The position numbers and the translations under genes are program-made. Shown piece by piece: positions 54,601-63,282 of a DNA stretch of 64,000 nucleotides (within the stretch, counting starts at the first letter, position 1; each line of letters starts with the position of its first letter). The notes beneath the pieces were generated by a model, which was not told the origin of the DNA, did not search any database, and saw only the letters and a program-made list of their open reading frames with translations. The stretch covers positions 992,001 to 1,056,000 of the forward strand of contig OZ250142.1 in assembly GCA_965237445.1 (NCBI GenBank), read 5' to 3'. This DNA is from G963668185 sp965237445. Its GTDB lineage: Bacteria; Chloroflexota; Dehalococcoidia; Lucifugimonadales; G963668185.

Positions 54601-56448
54601 GTTCCGGGTGTCGCGCAGTGCTGCGCTGGTGTTTGTAGACGCGGCGCTGTCATCCGTGTCGCCGCCCGCGGCGTCGCGGTAAGTGGCCACCGCATTCAGG
54701 GTGTCGCCAACATCTGCGGCCTTCGGCGTGTAGGTGTCCGAGGTCGCGCCAGCAATGGCGTTATCAGCGTTAGTGACATCGTCGTCGTACCACTGCCACG
54801 TGAGGCCGTAGATGCCGCCGTCGTCGTCCTTGAGCGTAGCCGTGATCTCCACTCCGACCCGGTGCTGGGTCGGCGACAGGGCCACCGTGCCGGTCTCGTC
54901 GAAGTTGGTGACCTCGACGGTCACGTCCCTGGTGCCCGTCCTGCTGTCCGAGTCGGTCGCGCGGACGGTGATCTCGTAAATGTTGTCTTCGTCGGCGTCC
55001 GCGGGCTTCTCGTAGTCGGGCTGTGCCTTGAAGGTGAGCGCGCCAGAGGTGGGCTCGGCGAACTGGAACTTTCCGGCGTCGGATCCTGCGAGGGACCATC
55101 GGGTAATTGTGGCATCTCCCTCCGTGACTGCCATGAAGGTCGCGAGGGCGGTGGCGATGGCGTCGTTCTCAACGAAGGCGGCAATTGTCTCATCGGAGAC
55201 CTGCGGGTCTTCGGCCAGGTCCTCGACGGTGATCGTCACAGTGATCGTAGCGCTGTTGGCTTCGACCGCCGCCACCTGGGGGTCTCCTGAAGGGTCGGTC
55301 GCCCGGACGGTGACCTCGTATGAAGCGTCATCATCGGCGTCCAGCTCGCTCTTCGTCTTCAGCTGGCCGGTCTTCCTGTCGATGTCAAAGTCGTCGGCGT
55401 CGGTGCCCTCCAGCGTGTAGGTGAGCTTGCTGCCGGCGTTCAGGTCCGTGGCCTCAACCGGGGAGCCGATGTCCACGCCTTTCGGGGTGTTCTCAGCGAT
55501 AGACCTGGCGGCGGCAGCTTGGACGCCAGCCGTGTCCGGGTCCTGGTCGTCGGCGAACTTGGGCGCGGCATTGTTGCTCGGCGCCAGTTGCACGGCGTAG
55601 TCGGAGGTGGCCTGCGCGCTCTTGTTCGGGCCTTCCCTGTCGGTGTAGCTGGCCGTCACGCGCAGATAGTAGCCGTTGTCTGTGTCCTTCGGGGTGTAGG
55701 CCGGTTCAGTGGCCTTGTCGATGTTACTGAATCCCGCAGTCTTAGACGTGGACCTGGACCACTGCCACTTGATGGAGCTCGTGACCCCGTCTTGGTCTGT
55801 AATCTGAGTACCAGTCGTGCCACCATCTTCATCGATGACGTAGAAGCTGGTCCCGGCCTGGGGCTGCACGGCCGACAGGCGCATGCTGCCGCCCTCCTCC
55901 ACGTTCGTGACCTCGACGGTCACTTCCTTGGTGCCGATCCGCTTCGTGGCGTCGGTCGCCTGGGCCGTGACCATGTAGATGTTCTCGGTGTCTTGCTCTG
56001 TCTGGCCGCCGCCCTTGGGAGCCTCGTAGTCGGGGGACTTCTTGAAGCTCAGTACGCCGTCCTCGATCTTGAAGTCATCGGCGTCGGCGCCGGCCAGCGT
56101 CCACGAGACGATCGCGGAACCCTCAGGGTCCGTCGCACTATACGTCGCCACCGCATCCGTGCGGTTCTCAGCGTACTCGATGACATCTGATGACTGCGCA
56201 TGGAGCGGGCTGCCGGGCAGCAGGTACATCATGCCAACGGCGATAGCCGCGAGAAGCGCCATCGCAACGAACACGGGACGAGCGTTCAACGCGGCGGAGC
56301 GCGGAGCGCCAGCCGGTCCGGCTGCGATGTCATTTCCACCAAACACGTCTCTAGCAGTGGAGGTCATCTTGCGAATAGTCGTCTTCATATTGTGAACCAA
56401 CCCCTCTTTGTAATCAGAATCCGCTGTCGGCGACCCGGGTTCCATCAT
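51682..56448 (-). CDS. Giant cadherin-like repeat protein with dockerin-type C-terminus
   Basis: 1,588 residues. A late signal/membrane segment (VFVAMALLAAIAVGMMYLL, residues about 58-76) suggests secretion; ATG 56388 is an alternative start. Cadherin-like modules (SVAENTPKG..IGSPVEATD..LTYTLEGTDADDFDIDRKTGQL) alternate with Ig-like ones. Residues about 88-1425 are two copies of a unit of about 669 residues, reflecting a 2,007-bp DNA duplication. A single extra cadherin module and a calcium-binding, dockerin-like end (DANDNGEIDKDEVITAI) follow. Likely a large calcium-dependent adhesin or cell-surface polymer-binding protein. Confidence 0.88.
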   Translation of the reverse strand: MMEPGSPTADSDYKEGLVHNMKTTIRKMTSTARDVFGGNDIAAGPAGAPRSAALNARPVFVAMALLAAIAVGMMYLLPGSPLHAQSSDVIEYAENRTDAVATYSATDPEGSAIVSWTLAGADADDFKIEDGVLSFKKSPDYEAPKGGGQTEQDTENIYMVTAQATDATKRIGTKEVTVEVTNVEEGGSMRLSAVQPQAGTSFYVIDEDGGTTGTQITDQDGVTSSIKWQWSRSTSKTAGFSNIDKATEPAYTPKDTDNGYYLRVTASYTDREGPNKSAQATSDYAVQLAPSNNAAPKFADDQDPDTAGVQAAAARSIAENTPKGVDIGSPVEATDLNAGSKLTYTLEGTDADDFDIDRKTGQLKTKSELDADDDASYEVTVRATDPSGDPQVAAVEANSATITVTITVEDLAEDPQVSDETIAAFVENDAIATALATFMAVTEGDATITRWSLAGSDAGKFQFAEPTSGALTFKAQPDYEKPADADEDNIYEITVRATDSDSRTGTRDVTVEVTNFDETGTVALSPTQHRVGVEITATLKDDDGGIYGLTWQWYDDDVTNADNAIAGATSDTYTPKAADVGDTLNAVATYRDAAGGDTDDSAASTNTSAALRDTRNKAPAFKDSKDNTITMAERSVAENVTAADPSDDATDDSSDNVGDPIVAEDPNIATGAEGDSLAFSLSGSDASKFRLRAAVADDTDATMLSVQVEVKGDPKFDYETKNTYMVTLTATDDYGETADLALTIMITDVNDAPDITGSGEVEYAEKGTGSVATYSATDQDGSAIISWTLAGDDADDFMIEDGVLSFKKSPDYETPKGGGQTDDDTDNIYSVTVEATDATKRIGTKDVTVEVANVEEGGSMRLSAVQPQAGTSFEVIDEDGGTTGTQITDQDGVTSSIEWQWSRSKTSGFRDIDKATNPAYTPKDADNGYYLRVTASYTDREGPNKSAQATSDYAVQLAPSNNAAPKFADDQDPDTAGVQAAAARSIAENTPKGMDIGSPIEATDLNLGKLTYTLEGTDADDFDIDRKTGQLKTKSELDADDDASYEVTVRATDASGDPQADPADEANSDTVEVGITVEDLAEVPQISDETIAGFAENGTITDPLATFTAVFEGSATINRWSLTGPDAGKFQFADTAVGALTFKAQPDYEMPGDADGDNMYEVTVRATDSDSRTGTRDVTVEVTNFDETGTVTLSPTQHRVGVEITATLKDGDGGVYGVMWQWYSGDVTDADNAIAGATSDTYTPKAADVGNVLNAVATYRDAAGDDTDDSAASTNTSAALRDTRNKAPAFKDSKDNTITMAERSVAENVTAADPSDDATDDSSDNVGDPIVAEDPNIATGAEGDSLAFSLSGPDASKFRFRAPPASETGATRSVQIEVKAGAKFDYETKDTYMVTLTATDDYGETADLALTIRITDVNDAPEITVTDPDTDVDENAAPEFASATDTRSVAENTDAGENIGAPVEATDADAGDTLTYTLGGADAASFDIDGATGQIMTEAALDHETKASYEVTVTASDGTDEDSITVTIAVTDVDEEAPAMTLLDRYDANDNGEIDKDEVITAINAYLFDDAITKDQVIEVINLYLFGS
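52190..56200. repeat. 2,007-bp tandem duplication
   Basis: Long blocks recur at a constant offset: GCGAGAAGGC at 52401 and 54408, CTTGGACGCC at 53511 and 55518, both 2,007 bp apart. Several hundred bases (about 52.4-52.75 versus 54.4-54.75 kb) look nearly identical. The offset is a multiple of three, so the frame is kept. Edges are approximate, with a 6-bp length difference at one end. Confidence 0.85.
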
Positions 56449-56578
56449 GTTCGCAACCCTCTCAGGTAATTGAATTTTCTACGACGAAATAGGCAGAAGC
56501 CACAATCCCGCGCCACAAGTTAACCAACGACTGTGCGCCGTGTCAAGTCAGTAACCGTTTCCAAGTTGAGAGAAAGAA

Positions 56579-56609
56579 GCTGCCAACCCCCAGCGTTGGG
56601 GCCGGCAGC
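56579..56609 (-). terminator. Terminator of the Lrp-like gene
   Basis: GCTGCC...GGCAGC with an inner CCCC/GGGG stem; on the minus strand TTCTTTCTC follows. It lies 64 bp after the stop at 56673. Confidence 0.65.
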
Positions 56610-56672
56610 CGTGTAATAGCAGTTGCGTCATGAGGGAGAAGTGGAAGCTGAAAAGGCATTCAAGGTACTACG

Positions 56673-56903
56673 CTAGTTCATGGCGACGCAGGTGGTGGTG
56701 CGAACGACGCCCTGCTGCGTGTGTATCTCTCCCTGGACGAGGCTGCTGAGGCCGTTGAGGTCATCGGCCTCCACTACGACCAGAACGTCGTAAGGGCCGG
56801 TCACGCGATCGGTGAGAGTAACGCCGGGCCGGCTTGCGATAGTGTCAACGAACTGGGTGGAGTAGCCGGCCACCATCTCGATCAGTACGTAAGCTTTGAC
56901 CAC
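56673..56903 (-). CDS. Lrp/AsnC-type ligand-binding (RAM) domain protein
   Basis: 76 residues from GTG 56903 (AAGGGGAAG just upstream); the open frame extends 23 codons but the fold starts at VVKAYVLIEMVAG. It is a stand-alone effector-binding domain of the Lrp family without a DNA-binding part (VTGPYDVLVVVEADDLNGLSSLV). Such proteins bind amino acids and may modulate full-length regulators. Threonine synthase is the nearest metabolic gene, on the other strand. Confidence 0.88.
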   Translation of the reverse strand: MVKAYVLIEMVAGYSTQFVDTIASRPGVTLTDRVTGPYDVLVVVEADDLNGLSSLVQGEIHTQQGVVRTTTCVAMN

Positions 56904-57010
56904 GGTCTTCCCCTTCGCGTGAGGTCGTCGATTCAGTTGGGCCAGAGTATCAAGAACGTGTGGTAGCTGCAATCGGGTGCGGTGGAACGGGGGGAGTGCC
57001 CCTTCCCGGC

Positions 57011-57180
57011 CTTCCCCAGCAGACTGGGGAAGGGGGCGGACAGGGCAGAGTGGGGAAGGGGCCGAATAGGGCGGCGTCTAGCCCTCTCCCATCAATGAGG
57101 GCTTTGTATAACCTTTTGATCTCCCTCATCCCAGCCTTCTCCCACATAGGGGAGAAGGGGCTAGAGGTAGGTTTTGCAAA
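57011..57180 (+). repeat. Hairpin repeat cluster, left part
   Basis: CTTCCCCAGCAGACTGGGGA hairpin (57011-57032), then CTCTCCCATCAATGAGGG and CTTCTCCCACATAGGGGAGA (57133-57157). No coding sequence. Confidence 0.6.
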
Positions 57181-57240
57181 GCTCTCCATCAAGGGAGATG
57201 GGATTTCTCACGTCGTGTGACGAGTTTTGCAATGGTCTCA

Positions 57241-57587
57241 GCAGATTTGGGGAAGGGGCCGGATAGGACGGCGTGCCCCATCCCTGCCTTCCCCAGCGGA
57301 CTGGGGAAGGAGCCGGACAGGGCGGGGTCTAGCCCTCTGCCATCAAGGAGAGCATGACGTATCCGCAGCTTACCCCTCATCCTAGCCTTCTCCCACATAG
57401 GGGAGAAGGGACCTGAGGATCTCTATCGAATGCAGATTTGGGGAAGGGGGCGGACAGGGCGGGGTCTAGCCCTCTGCCATCAAGGAGAGCATGACGTATC
57501 CGCAGCTTACCCCTCATCCTAGCCTTCTCCCACATAGGGGAGAAGGGACCTGAGGATCTCTATCGAATGCAGATTTGGTCTCCATCA
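57241..57587 (+). repeat. Two tandem 137-bp repeat units plus partial third
   Basis: Units begin at CGGACAGGGCGG at 57314 and 57451 (offset 137). They are identical through GCAGATTTGG (57432-57441 and 57569-57578). Each contains CTTCTCCCACATAGGGGAGA. A partial unit with GCAGATTTGGGGAAGG lies at 57241, and CTTCCCCAGCGGACTGGGGA at 57288. The spacer 57588-57704 shows nothing further. Confidence 0.8.
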
Positions 57588-57704
57588 ACGGAGTGGAAGT
57601 TGTGTAAGGGTCACTTTCCGGGCGGGCCGGTGAAGAATTAGGATGTGGCTCTACGCGTATGTAGTAGAGGATGGGGGCTTAGGGCCTGAGGCCGGAAACG
57701 AGGG

Positions 57705-58877
57705 ATGGAATTGAAGAGCTTTCTGACACACCTGGAATGCACGTACTGCGGACGCGAACACTCCGCTGAGACGGCGCACAGGCTGTGCACCGAGTGCGGG
57801 AAGGTGCTGTACGCGAGGTACGACCTCGATGGCGCGGCGACGGCGCTGAAGCGCGAGGACCTGGCGGGGCGGCCCGCGAACATGTGGCGCTACTTCGAGG
57901 TGATGCCGGTGCGGTCCGAGGCGAACGTGCTGACGCTCGGCGAGGGATTCACGCCGATCTTCGAGGCGGACAGGCTGGGCAGCCGGCTGGGCTTCGAGAA
58001 GGTGCTCATCAAGGAAGAGGGCCTCAACCCGACAGGATCGTTCAAGGCGCGAGGCATGTCGGCGGCGGTGTCCAAGGCGAGGGAGCTGGGCATCACCAAG
58101 ATCACGATGCCGTCTGCCGGGAACGCAGCGGGGGCAACGGCCGCTTACGCGGCAAGAGGAGGGATCTCGGCACACGTCTTCATGCCCAAGGACGCGCCGG
58201 AGGCCGCGCAGAAGGAGTCGCTGCAGTTCGGAGCGCGCCTGACGCTGGTCGACGGGCTGATAAGCGACGCGGGGCAGCTATCCAGGGCGATGGCCGAGGA
58301 GCATGGACTGTTCGACATGTCGACGCTCCAGGAGCCGTACAGGGCGGAGGGCAAGAAGACGATGGGGTACGAGATCGCCGAGCAGATGGGCTGGTCGCTG
58401 CCGGACGCCATCGTGTACCCGACGGGCGGCGGCACGGGCATCGTGGGCATGTGGAAGGCGTTCGCGGAGATGGAGGCGATGGGCTGGATAGGGCCGGAAC
58501 GACCAAAGATGTTCTGCGTCCAAGCGGAAGGGTGCGCGCCAATCGTGCGAGCGTTCGAGGCGGGGACCGAGTTCGCGGAGCCGTGGCAGGGAGCGGAGAC
58601 GATCGCGCCAGGAATACGCGTGCCGGGAGCCATCGGCGACTACCTTATCCTCAGGGCGCTGCGGGAGAGCGGAGGCGGCGCGCTGACGGTGTCTGACGAG
58701 GAGATCCGCGAGTACATGGCGGAGGTCACGGCGCTGGAAGGGGTGTTCATGTGTCCTGAGGGAGCTGCAACGGCGGCCGCACTGCCGAAACTGCTGGCCA
58801 GCGGGGCTCTTGCTTCGGATGAGATGGTGCTACTTATGAACACGGGCTCAGGGCTCAAGAACCTGGAGCTAATGTAG
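57705..58877 (+). CDS. thrC: Threonine synthase
   Basis: 390 residues of the PLP-dependent fold type II class, converting O-phosphohomoserine to threonine. N-terminal zinc-ribbon-like Cys pairs (CTYCG, CTECGK), the PLP lysine in NPTGSFKARGM, SAGNAAGATAAYAARGG and the phosphate loop PTGGGTGIVGMW. GAGGG abuts ATG 57705, so TTG 57711 is a possible true start. Confidence 0.93.
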   Translation: MELKSFLTHLECTYCGREHSAETAHRLCTECGKVLYARYDLDGAATALKREDLAGRPANMWRYFEVMPVRSEANVLTLGEGFTPIFEADRLGSRLGFEKVLIKEEGLNPTGSFKARGMSAAVSKARELGITKITMPSAGNAAGATAAYAARGGISAHVFMPKDAPEAAQKESLQFGARLTLVDGLISDAGQLSRAMAEEHGLFDMSTLQEPYRAEGKKTMGYEIAEQMGWSLPDAIVYPTGGGTGIVGMWKAFAEMEAMGWIGPERPKMFCVQAEGCAPIVRAFEAGTEFAEPWQGAETIAPGIRVPGAIGDYLILRALRESGGGALTVSDEEIREYMAEVTALEGVFMCPEGAATAAALPKLLASGALASDEMVLLMNTGSGLKNLELM

Positions 58878-58923
58878 CGGTCCTCGCGCCTCCCAACAGC
58901 TAGGGCGGTAGCTACTTTAGGCC

Positions 58924-58953
58924 TTGACACTATTTGCGAGAAAGTGATAGTTT
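58924..58953 (+). promoter_or_regulatory. Promoter upstream of the respiratory cluster
   Basis: TTGACA (58924-58929), 18 bp, then TAGTTT (58948-58953); about 70 bp before the small membrane protein start. Confidence 0.55.
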
Positions 58954-59019
58954 TCACCAAGCTCAAAATGGCCCGCGCCGCGGGCGTTTGGGCGAAATCG
59001 GCACACTGATAGGAACTGT

Positions 59020-59331
59020 ATGGACCCTGCTCATCTAGGGCCGGCTGAATGGGCGGAAATCGGTAAGCTCGTCACCAACCTCTGGTTCATGGTAGGCATG
59101 ATCGTGCTGTTCGCGACCAACATGCTAATCGGCCACGTTTTCGTGCCGTCGCTGGTCGCGTCGCGGCATCTGCCTGATTCCTGCAGCAGAGTGCGGGGGG
59201 TCTTCTACGCGCTGGCGATCATCTCGTTCGCGGTGTTCGTCTTCTTCCTGATACGCGCCATAGACGTTGCAGTGCTGTCGAACGACGGCAACGGCGTCAT
59301 CGACCGCATATTCCCAAAGTTCTGGATTTGA
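59020..59331 (+). CDS. Small two-helix membrane protein
   Basis: 103 residues with two membrane segments (LWFMVGMIVLFATNMLIGHVF and GVFYALAIISFAVFVFFLI). ATG 59020 follows AGGA. I do not recognise the family. Same strand and 240 bp upstream of the cytochrome gene, with a repeat between, so it may belong to the respiratory unit. Confidence 0.7.
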   Translation: MDPAHLGPAEWAEIGKLVTNLWFMVGMIVLFATNMLIGHVFVPSLVASRHLPDSCSRVRGVFYALAIISFAVFVFFLIRAIDVAVLSNDGNGVIDRIFPKFWI

Positions 59332-59413
59332 GGCATGACGCGCACGTTCACCCTCACCCCAACCTTCTCCCATCAAGGGAGAGCTTTGCATAGCGTTTAT
59401 GCGCCGGGGAGAA

Positions 59414-59477
59414 TCCCCATCCCAACCCCTCAAGGGACTCGGGGCAGGCTCTTCCCCAGCAGACTGGGGAAGGGGCC
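59414..59477 (-). repeat. Interspersed GC-rich repeat, inverted copy
   Basis: The reverse complement of 1882-1942 with only a few mismatches, including the CTTCCCCAG hairpin. It is flanked by CTCTCCC-type pieces at 59347-59388 and 59518-59542. Together they fill the 240-bp spacer. Confidence 0.75.
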
Positions 59478-59571
59478 GGAGAGCCTCTCCCATCCGCCGA
59501 GGCGGCAGTCGTGCAAAGGTCTCCATCAAGGGAGAGGGGATTTGATCGATAGGCCGGAGTCCTAACCCCAG

Positions 59572-60180
59572 TTGCTACCCGGTGACTTTCAAATACGGCG
59601 GCCCTCGAGAAAGGGCTTCATCATGCTGGGCCTGCTGGGGCTCTCCAGCGCAGTGGGCCTGTTCGTGCTCGTCGCGGTGCTCACGTTCGTCGTCACGGCG
59701 TGGCTGGGCCGACCGCTGTCGGTGTTCGGCCAGACGAACGCGCCGACTCAGCCGATCGACTTTCCGCACACGGTACACGTGCAAGAGGTGGGGCTCGACT
59801 GCACCTTCTGCCACCGAAACGTCACCAAGGGAGCGGCCGCGACGATACCGGCCGTCAACCTGTGCATGACGTGCCACATGTCAGTGGGCGATGGCAATGC
59901 GGAGGTGGAGAAGCTAAGAGACATCCACGCCGCAGGCCGCACCATTGACTGGCTACGAGTGCACCGACTACCCGACCACGTCAACTTCGTGCACGAGGCG
60001 CACATCAACTTCTTCGCGGAGCGAGACAACGTGACGCCAGCGGAGGTGTGCTCGACGTGTCACGGGGATGTCGGGTCGATGTTGAAGGTCGAGCAGGTAC
60101 GATCGTTGAAGATGGGAGACTGCGTGGACTGCCACCGCGATAACGACGCTCCCACGGACTGCACGACGTGTCACTACTAA
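59572..60180 (+). CDS. Membrane-anchored pentaheme cytochrome c (ActA-like)
   Basis: 202 residues from TTG 59572 (185 from ATG 59623, which directly opens the anchor MLGLLGLSSAVGLFVLVAVL and may be correct). Five heme c sites: CTFCH, CMTCH, CSTCH, CVDCH, CTTCH, with several extra His for axial ligation (FPHTVHVQ, HEAHINFF). This matches the multiheme subunit (ActA) of alternative complex III or related quinol-oxidising complexes that face the outside of the membrane. Confidence 0.88.
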   Translation: MLPGDFQIRRPSRKGFIMLGLLGLSSAVGLFVLVAVLTFVVTAWLGRPLSVFGQTNAPTQPIDFPHTVHVQEVGLDCTFCHRNVTKGAAATIPAVNLCMTCHMSVGDGNAEVEKLRDIHAAGRTIDWLRVHRLPDHVNFVHEAHINFFAERDNVTPAEVCSTCHGDVGSMLKVEQVRSLKMGDCVDCHRDNDAPTDCTTCHY

Positions 60181-60219
60181 TGAGGTGTCACTACCAATGA
60201 GGATTGGGGCTTAATCGGC

Positions 60220-62493
60220 ATGGGCTTGACTCGAAGACAGTTCATGGCCCTGTTTGGGGGTACGGCGGTATCCGCCGTGGCCTTCCAAGCGTGCGGCATT
60301 CCTGAGCACGAGATGCTGGTGCAGTCGTCGCTGGAGATGCCGGAGGACATGGTCACGGGGCTGGACAACTGGTACGCGACGGTGTGCGGCCAGTGCACAA
60401 CGCCGGAAGGCATCGTGGTAAGGGTGGTCGAGGGCCGAGCCAAGAAGGTGGAAGGGAACCCGGACTACCCGATCAACCAAGGCAAGCACAGCGCCCGGTG
60501 CGAGGCTGCGCTGCAGGCGCTGTACCACCCGGACCGGATCGCCGGACCGATGGTGCGCTACGGCGAACGCGGCGAAAACAAGTGGGACGAGGTCGGCTGG
60601 GTTGACGGCATCACCAGGCTGGCAGCCCAACTCGAGGCGCTGCCCAGCGGCCGCCGGAAGAACGTAGTCGTTCTCACGAACCCGGAGAACGCGCACCTGG
60701 GCCACGTGATAAGCAAATTCACGGAAGGGCTCGGAGCGCAACACCTGACCTACGAGACGCTGGAGCGCACGAACCTGGACGCCGCGTTGCAGTACGCCTT
60801 CGGCGACGATTTCATGCCGGACTTCGACATCGCCGAATCGGAGATGGTCCTGTCGTTTGGCGCAGATTTTCTGAATACCTGGATCTCTCCTGTGCGATAC
60901 GCGAGGGCGTACGGAGAGTTCCGGCAGGGCCACCGCTCTCGCGGGAAGCTGGTGCACGTAGATTCGCGGCTCTCGCTGACCGCAGCCAATGCCGACGAGT
61001 GGGTGTACGTGGAGCCCGGGATGGAAGGGCTCCTGGCGCGGAGCATTGCGGCGGTACTCATCGAAGAGGGGAGCGCGGACGCCGGGGCCGCGAACAGCGT
61101 GACGGGCGGCGACCCCGATGGCTTCGTGTCGAGGTACTCACCGGACCATGTGGCGTCGCAGCTAGGGCACGTGACGGCGGAGAAGATCCGGGCTATCGCT
61201 CACGACTTCGCGAGCCACCAGCCGGGCATCGCGCTCGGGGGCGGCTCGGCCGGTGCGCACACAAACGGCTACTCGAGCTTGGCGGCGGTGTATGCGCTCA
61301 ACGCGCTGGCGGGAAGCGTCGGTGTGAAGGGCGGCGTACTGCGCAATCCGGCGCCGTTCGTGGAGGCTCCAACGACAGGAGAGCGAGCTTCCTATAGCAG
61401 GATGCAGCAGCTCGTCGACGACATGCGGGCCGGCAAGGTGGACGCGCTGCTAGTGCGGGGCGTCGATCCTATGTACAGCCTGCCGGAGTCGCTGGGCTTC
61501 AGGGATGCGAGCTACAACGTGCCGCTTATCGTGAGCTTCTCGGAGATGATCGACGACACGGCGAACATGGCGGACCTCGTCCTGCCACAGAACAGCCCGC
61601 TGGAGGACTGGGGCAGCAGTGTGCCGAACCCCGGGACAGGCGCAAGGCTGATCGGATTCCAACAGCCTGTCGTGCGGCCGTACTTCGAGCCACGCGGGCT
61701 ACAGCTTGGCACAAAGAACTTCGGCGACGTACTGATGGCGCTGGCCAAGGCGCTGGACATCGAGCTGGGGATCGAAGGCGAGACTTTCAAGGACGTGCTC
61801 CAAGCCAGCGCACGAGAGATGTGGGAAGCCAACCGAGGATCTGTCGGGACAACGCCGGCTTCTTCTTTCACGGACTTCCGCGCCTTCTGGAACGCTGCGC
61901 TAATGCACGGCTTCTGGCAGGAAGACAGCGGAACAGGCGGCGGTGGGACGGCGAGCCTGGGCCCGCTACCGGAGTACAGAGAGCCATCGACGTCCGGGGC
62001 TTCGGGATCGAGCACTTTCAACCTCGTGCCGTTCGCGTCGTCCGGGGTGCAGGACGGGCGCGGCGCCCACCTGCCGTGGCTACAGGCGATGACCGATACG
62101 ATCACGACGGCCGCCTGGCAGACGTGGGCGGAGATCAATCACAACGTGGCGGACGAAATGGGGATCAAGGAAGGCGACGTGCTTCGACTGAGCTCTAGAG
62201 CCGGTGAGATCCTGGCGCTCGCCTATCCGCATCCCGGCGTGGCGCCGGGCACGGTCTGCGTGCCAATGGGGCAAGGACATACGGCTTACGGACGTTACGC
62301 CGAGGGTCGCGGCAGCAATGTGATGGACGCGCTGACGCCGTCGACGGACGCAGACACCGGCGCGCTGGCGTGGGCGGCCACCCGCGTGCGTGTGGAGAAG
62401 ACAGGCGACTGGGTCAGGCTGCCCAGGTTCGAGAACACGAAACCCGACCTAGCGACTGACGAGCATCACGACGTGATCAGGATCACGTCCTAG
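60220..62493 (+). CDS. Molybdopterin-oxidoreductase-like subunit (ActB1-like)
   Basis: 757 residues. Twin-arginine signal (TRRQFMALFGG) and a possible lipobox (FQACG). The N-terminal Fe-S motif CGQCTTPEG...ARC lacks one Cys of the usual C-x2-C-x3-C...C set (the third position is Glu), as expected for an electron-transfer or structural paralogue. Otherwise of the DMSO reductase fold (EGNPDYPINQG, LVLPQNSPLEDWG, C-terminal dinucleotide-binding-like region). In known alternative complex III the equivalent protein is fused to the Fe-S protein; here they are separate genes. Confidence 0.88.
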   Translation: MGLTRRQFMALFGGTAVSAVAFQACGIPEHEMLVQSSLEMPEDMVTGLDNWYATVCGQCTTPEGIVVRVVEGRAKKVEGNPDYPINQGKHSARCEAALQALYHPDRIAGPMVRYGERGENKWDEVGWVDGITRLAAQLEALPSGRRKNVVVLTNPENAHLGHVISKFTEGLGAQHLTYETLERTNLDAALQYAFGDDFMPDFDIAESEMVLSFGADFLNTWISPVRYARAYGEFRQGHRSRGKLVHVDSRLSLTAANADEWVYVEPGMEGLLARSIAAVLIEEGSADAGAANSVTGGDPDGFVSRYSPDHVASQLGHVTAEKIRAIAHDFASHQPGIALGGGSAGAHTNGYSSLAAVYALNALAGSVGVKGGVLRNPAPFVEAPTTGERASYSRMQQLVDDMRAGKVDALLVRGVDPMYSLPESLGFRDASYNVPLIVSFSEMIDDTANMADLVLPQNSPLEDWGSSVPNPGTGARLIGFQQPVVRPYFEPRGLQLGTKNFGDVLMALAKALDIELGIEGETFKDVLQASAREMWEANRGSVGTTPASSFTDFRAFWNAALMHGFWQEDSGTGGGGTASLGPLPEYREPSTSGASGSSTFNLVPFASSGVQDGRGAHLPWLQAMTDTITTAAWQTWAEINHNVADEMGIKEGDVLRLSSRAGEILALAYPHPGVAPGTVCVPMGQGHTAYGRYAEGRGSNVMDALTPSTDADTGALAWAATRVRVEKTGDWVRLPRFENTKPDLATDEHHDVIRITS

Positions 62494-62547
62494 TAACGAA
62501 AGGGGTAGCCGCAAGGTCCTGATGGACTGACCGGCAGGAGCGCATAA

Positions 62548-63282
62548 ATGGGACACAAGTGGGGAATGGTCGTAGACATCGACCGGTGCATCGGTTGCCA
62601 GGCCTGCGTTATCGCCTGCCAATCGGAAAACAACGTTCCCATCAACACCGAGGGTCTTTACAACCAGCGCCGCGCCATCCAGTGGATGCGCGTGGAACGC
62701 TACTGGGACGGTGAGTTCCCGGACGTAAAGGCAAGGTTCATTCCAATAATGTGCCAGCATTGCGCGGACGCCCCGTGCGAGCCCGTGTGCCCGGTGTTTG
62801 CCACTTATCACAATGAGGAGGGCATGAACGTTCAGGTGTACAACCGCTGCATCGGTACGCGGTTCTGTGCCAACAACTGCCCGTATCACGTGAGGTTCTT
62901 CAACTTCTGGGAGCCGGAGTGGCCGGACAGCCTCAAGAACCAGCTCAATCCGGACGTTACGGTGCGCAGCCGGGGCATCATGGAGAAGTGCTCGTTCTGC
63001 GTGCAGCGGATCCGAAGGTCGACCCGTGAGGCGAAGCGGGAGGGACGCGAGGTGGAGGACGGCGAACGCTCGCTAAATCCCGCGTGCGTCAATTCCTGCC
63101 CGACGGACGCGCTGACGTTCGGCGATCTGAACAACGAGAACAGCAAGGCGCGTCAGATGATGGACGAGGAGCTTTCGGACGACGGGCGCGGATACCATCT
63201 GTTTGACAAGCTTGGAACGAACCCGAACGTGGTGTATCTGAAGAAGGTCGAAGAGGGAGCCAAGGAAGGAGCACATGCGTAA
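62548..63282 (+). CDS. 4x[4Fe-4S] electron-transfer subunit (ActB2/DmsB-like)
   Basis: 244 residues. Four Cys clusters: CIGCQACVIAC; CQHCADAPCEPVC; CIGTRFCANNC; CSFC with CVNSC. AGGAG-type site eight bases before ATG 62548. It would relay electrons between the membrane subunit and the hemes. It overlaps the next gene by 8 bp. Confidence 0.93.
   Translation: MGHKWGMVVDIDRCIGCQACVIACQSENNVPINTEGLYNQRRAIQWMRVERYWDGEFPDVKARFIPIMCQHCADAPCEPVCPVFATYHNEEGMNVQVYNRCIGTRFCANNCPYHVRFFNFWEPEWPDSLKNQLNPDVTVRSRGIMEKCSFCVQRIRRSTREAKREGREVEDGERSLNPACVNSCPTDALTFGDLNNENSKARQMMDEELSDDGRGYHLFDKLGTNPNVVYLKKVEEGAKEGAHA

Noticed and set aside
51940..56190. Long plus-strand ORFs of 448, 592 and 223 codons
   Set aside because: Antisense shadows of the 1,588-residue repeat protein, caused by strong codon bias; no ribosome sites or domains.
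57785..58696. 303-codon plus-strand ORF overlapping thrC
   Set aside because: Out-of-frame shadow of threonine synthase.
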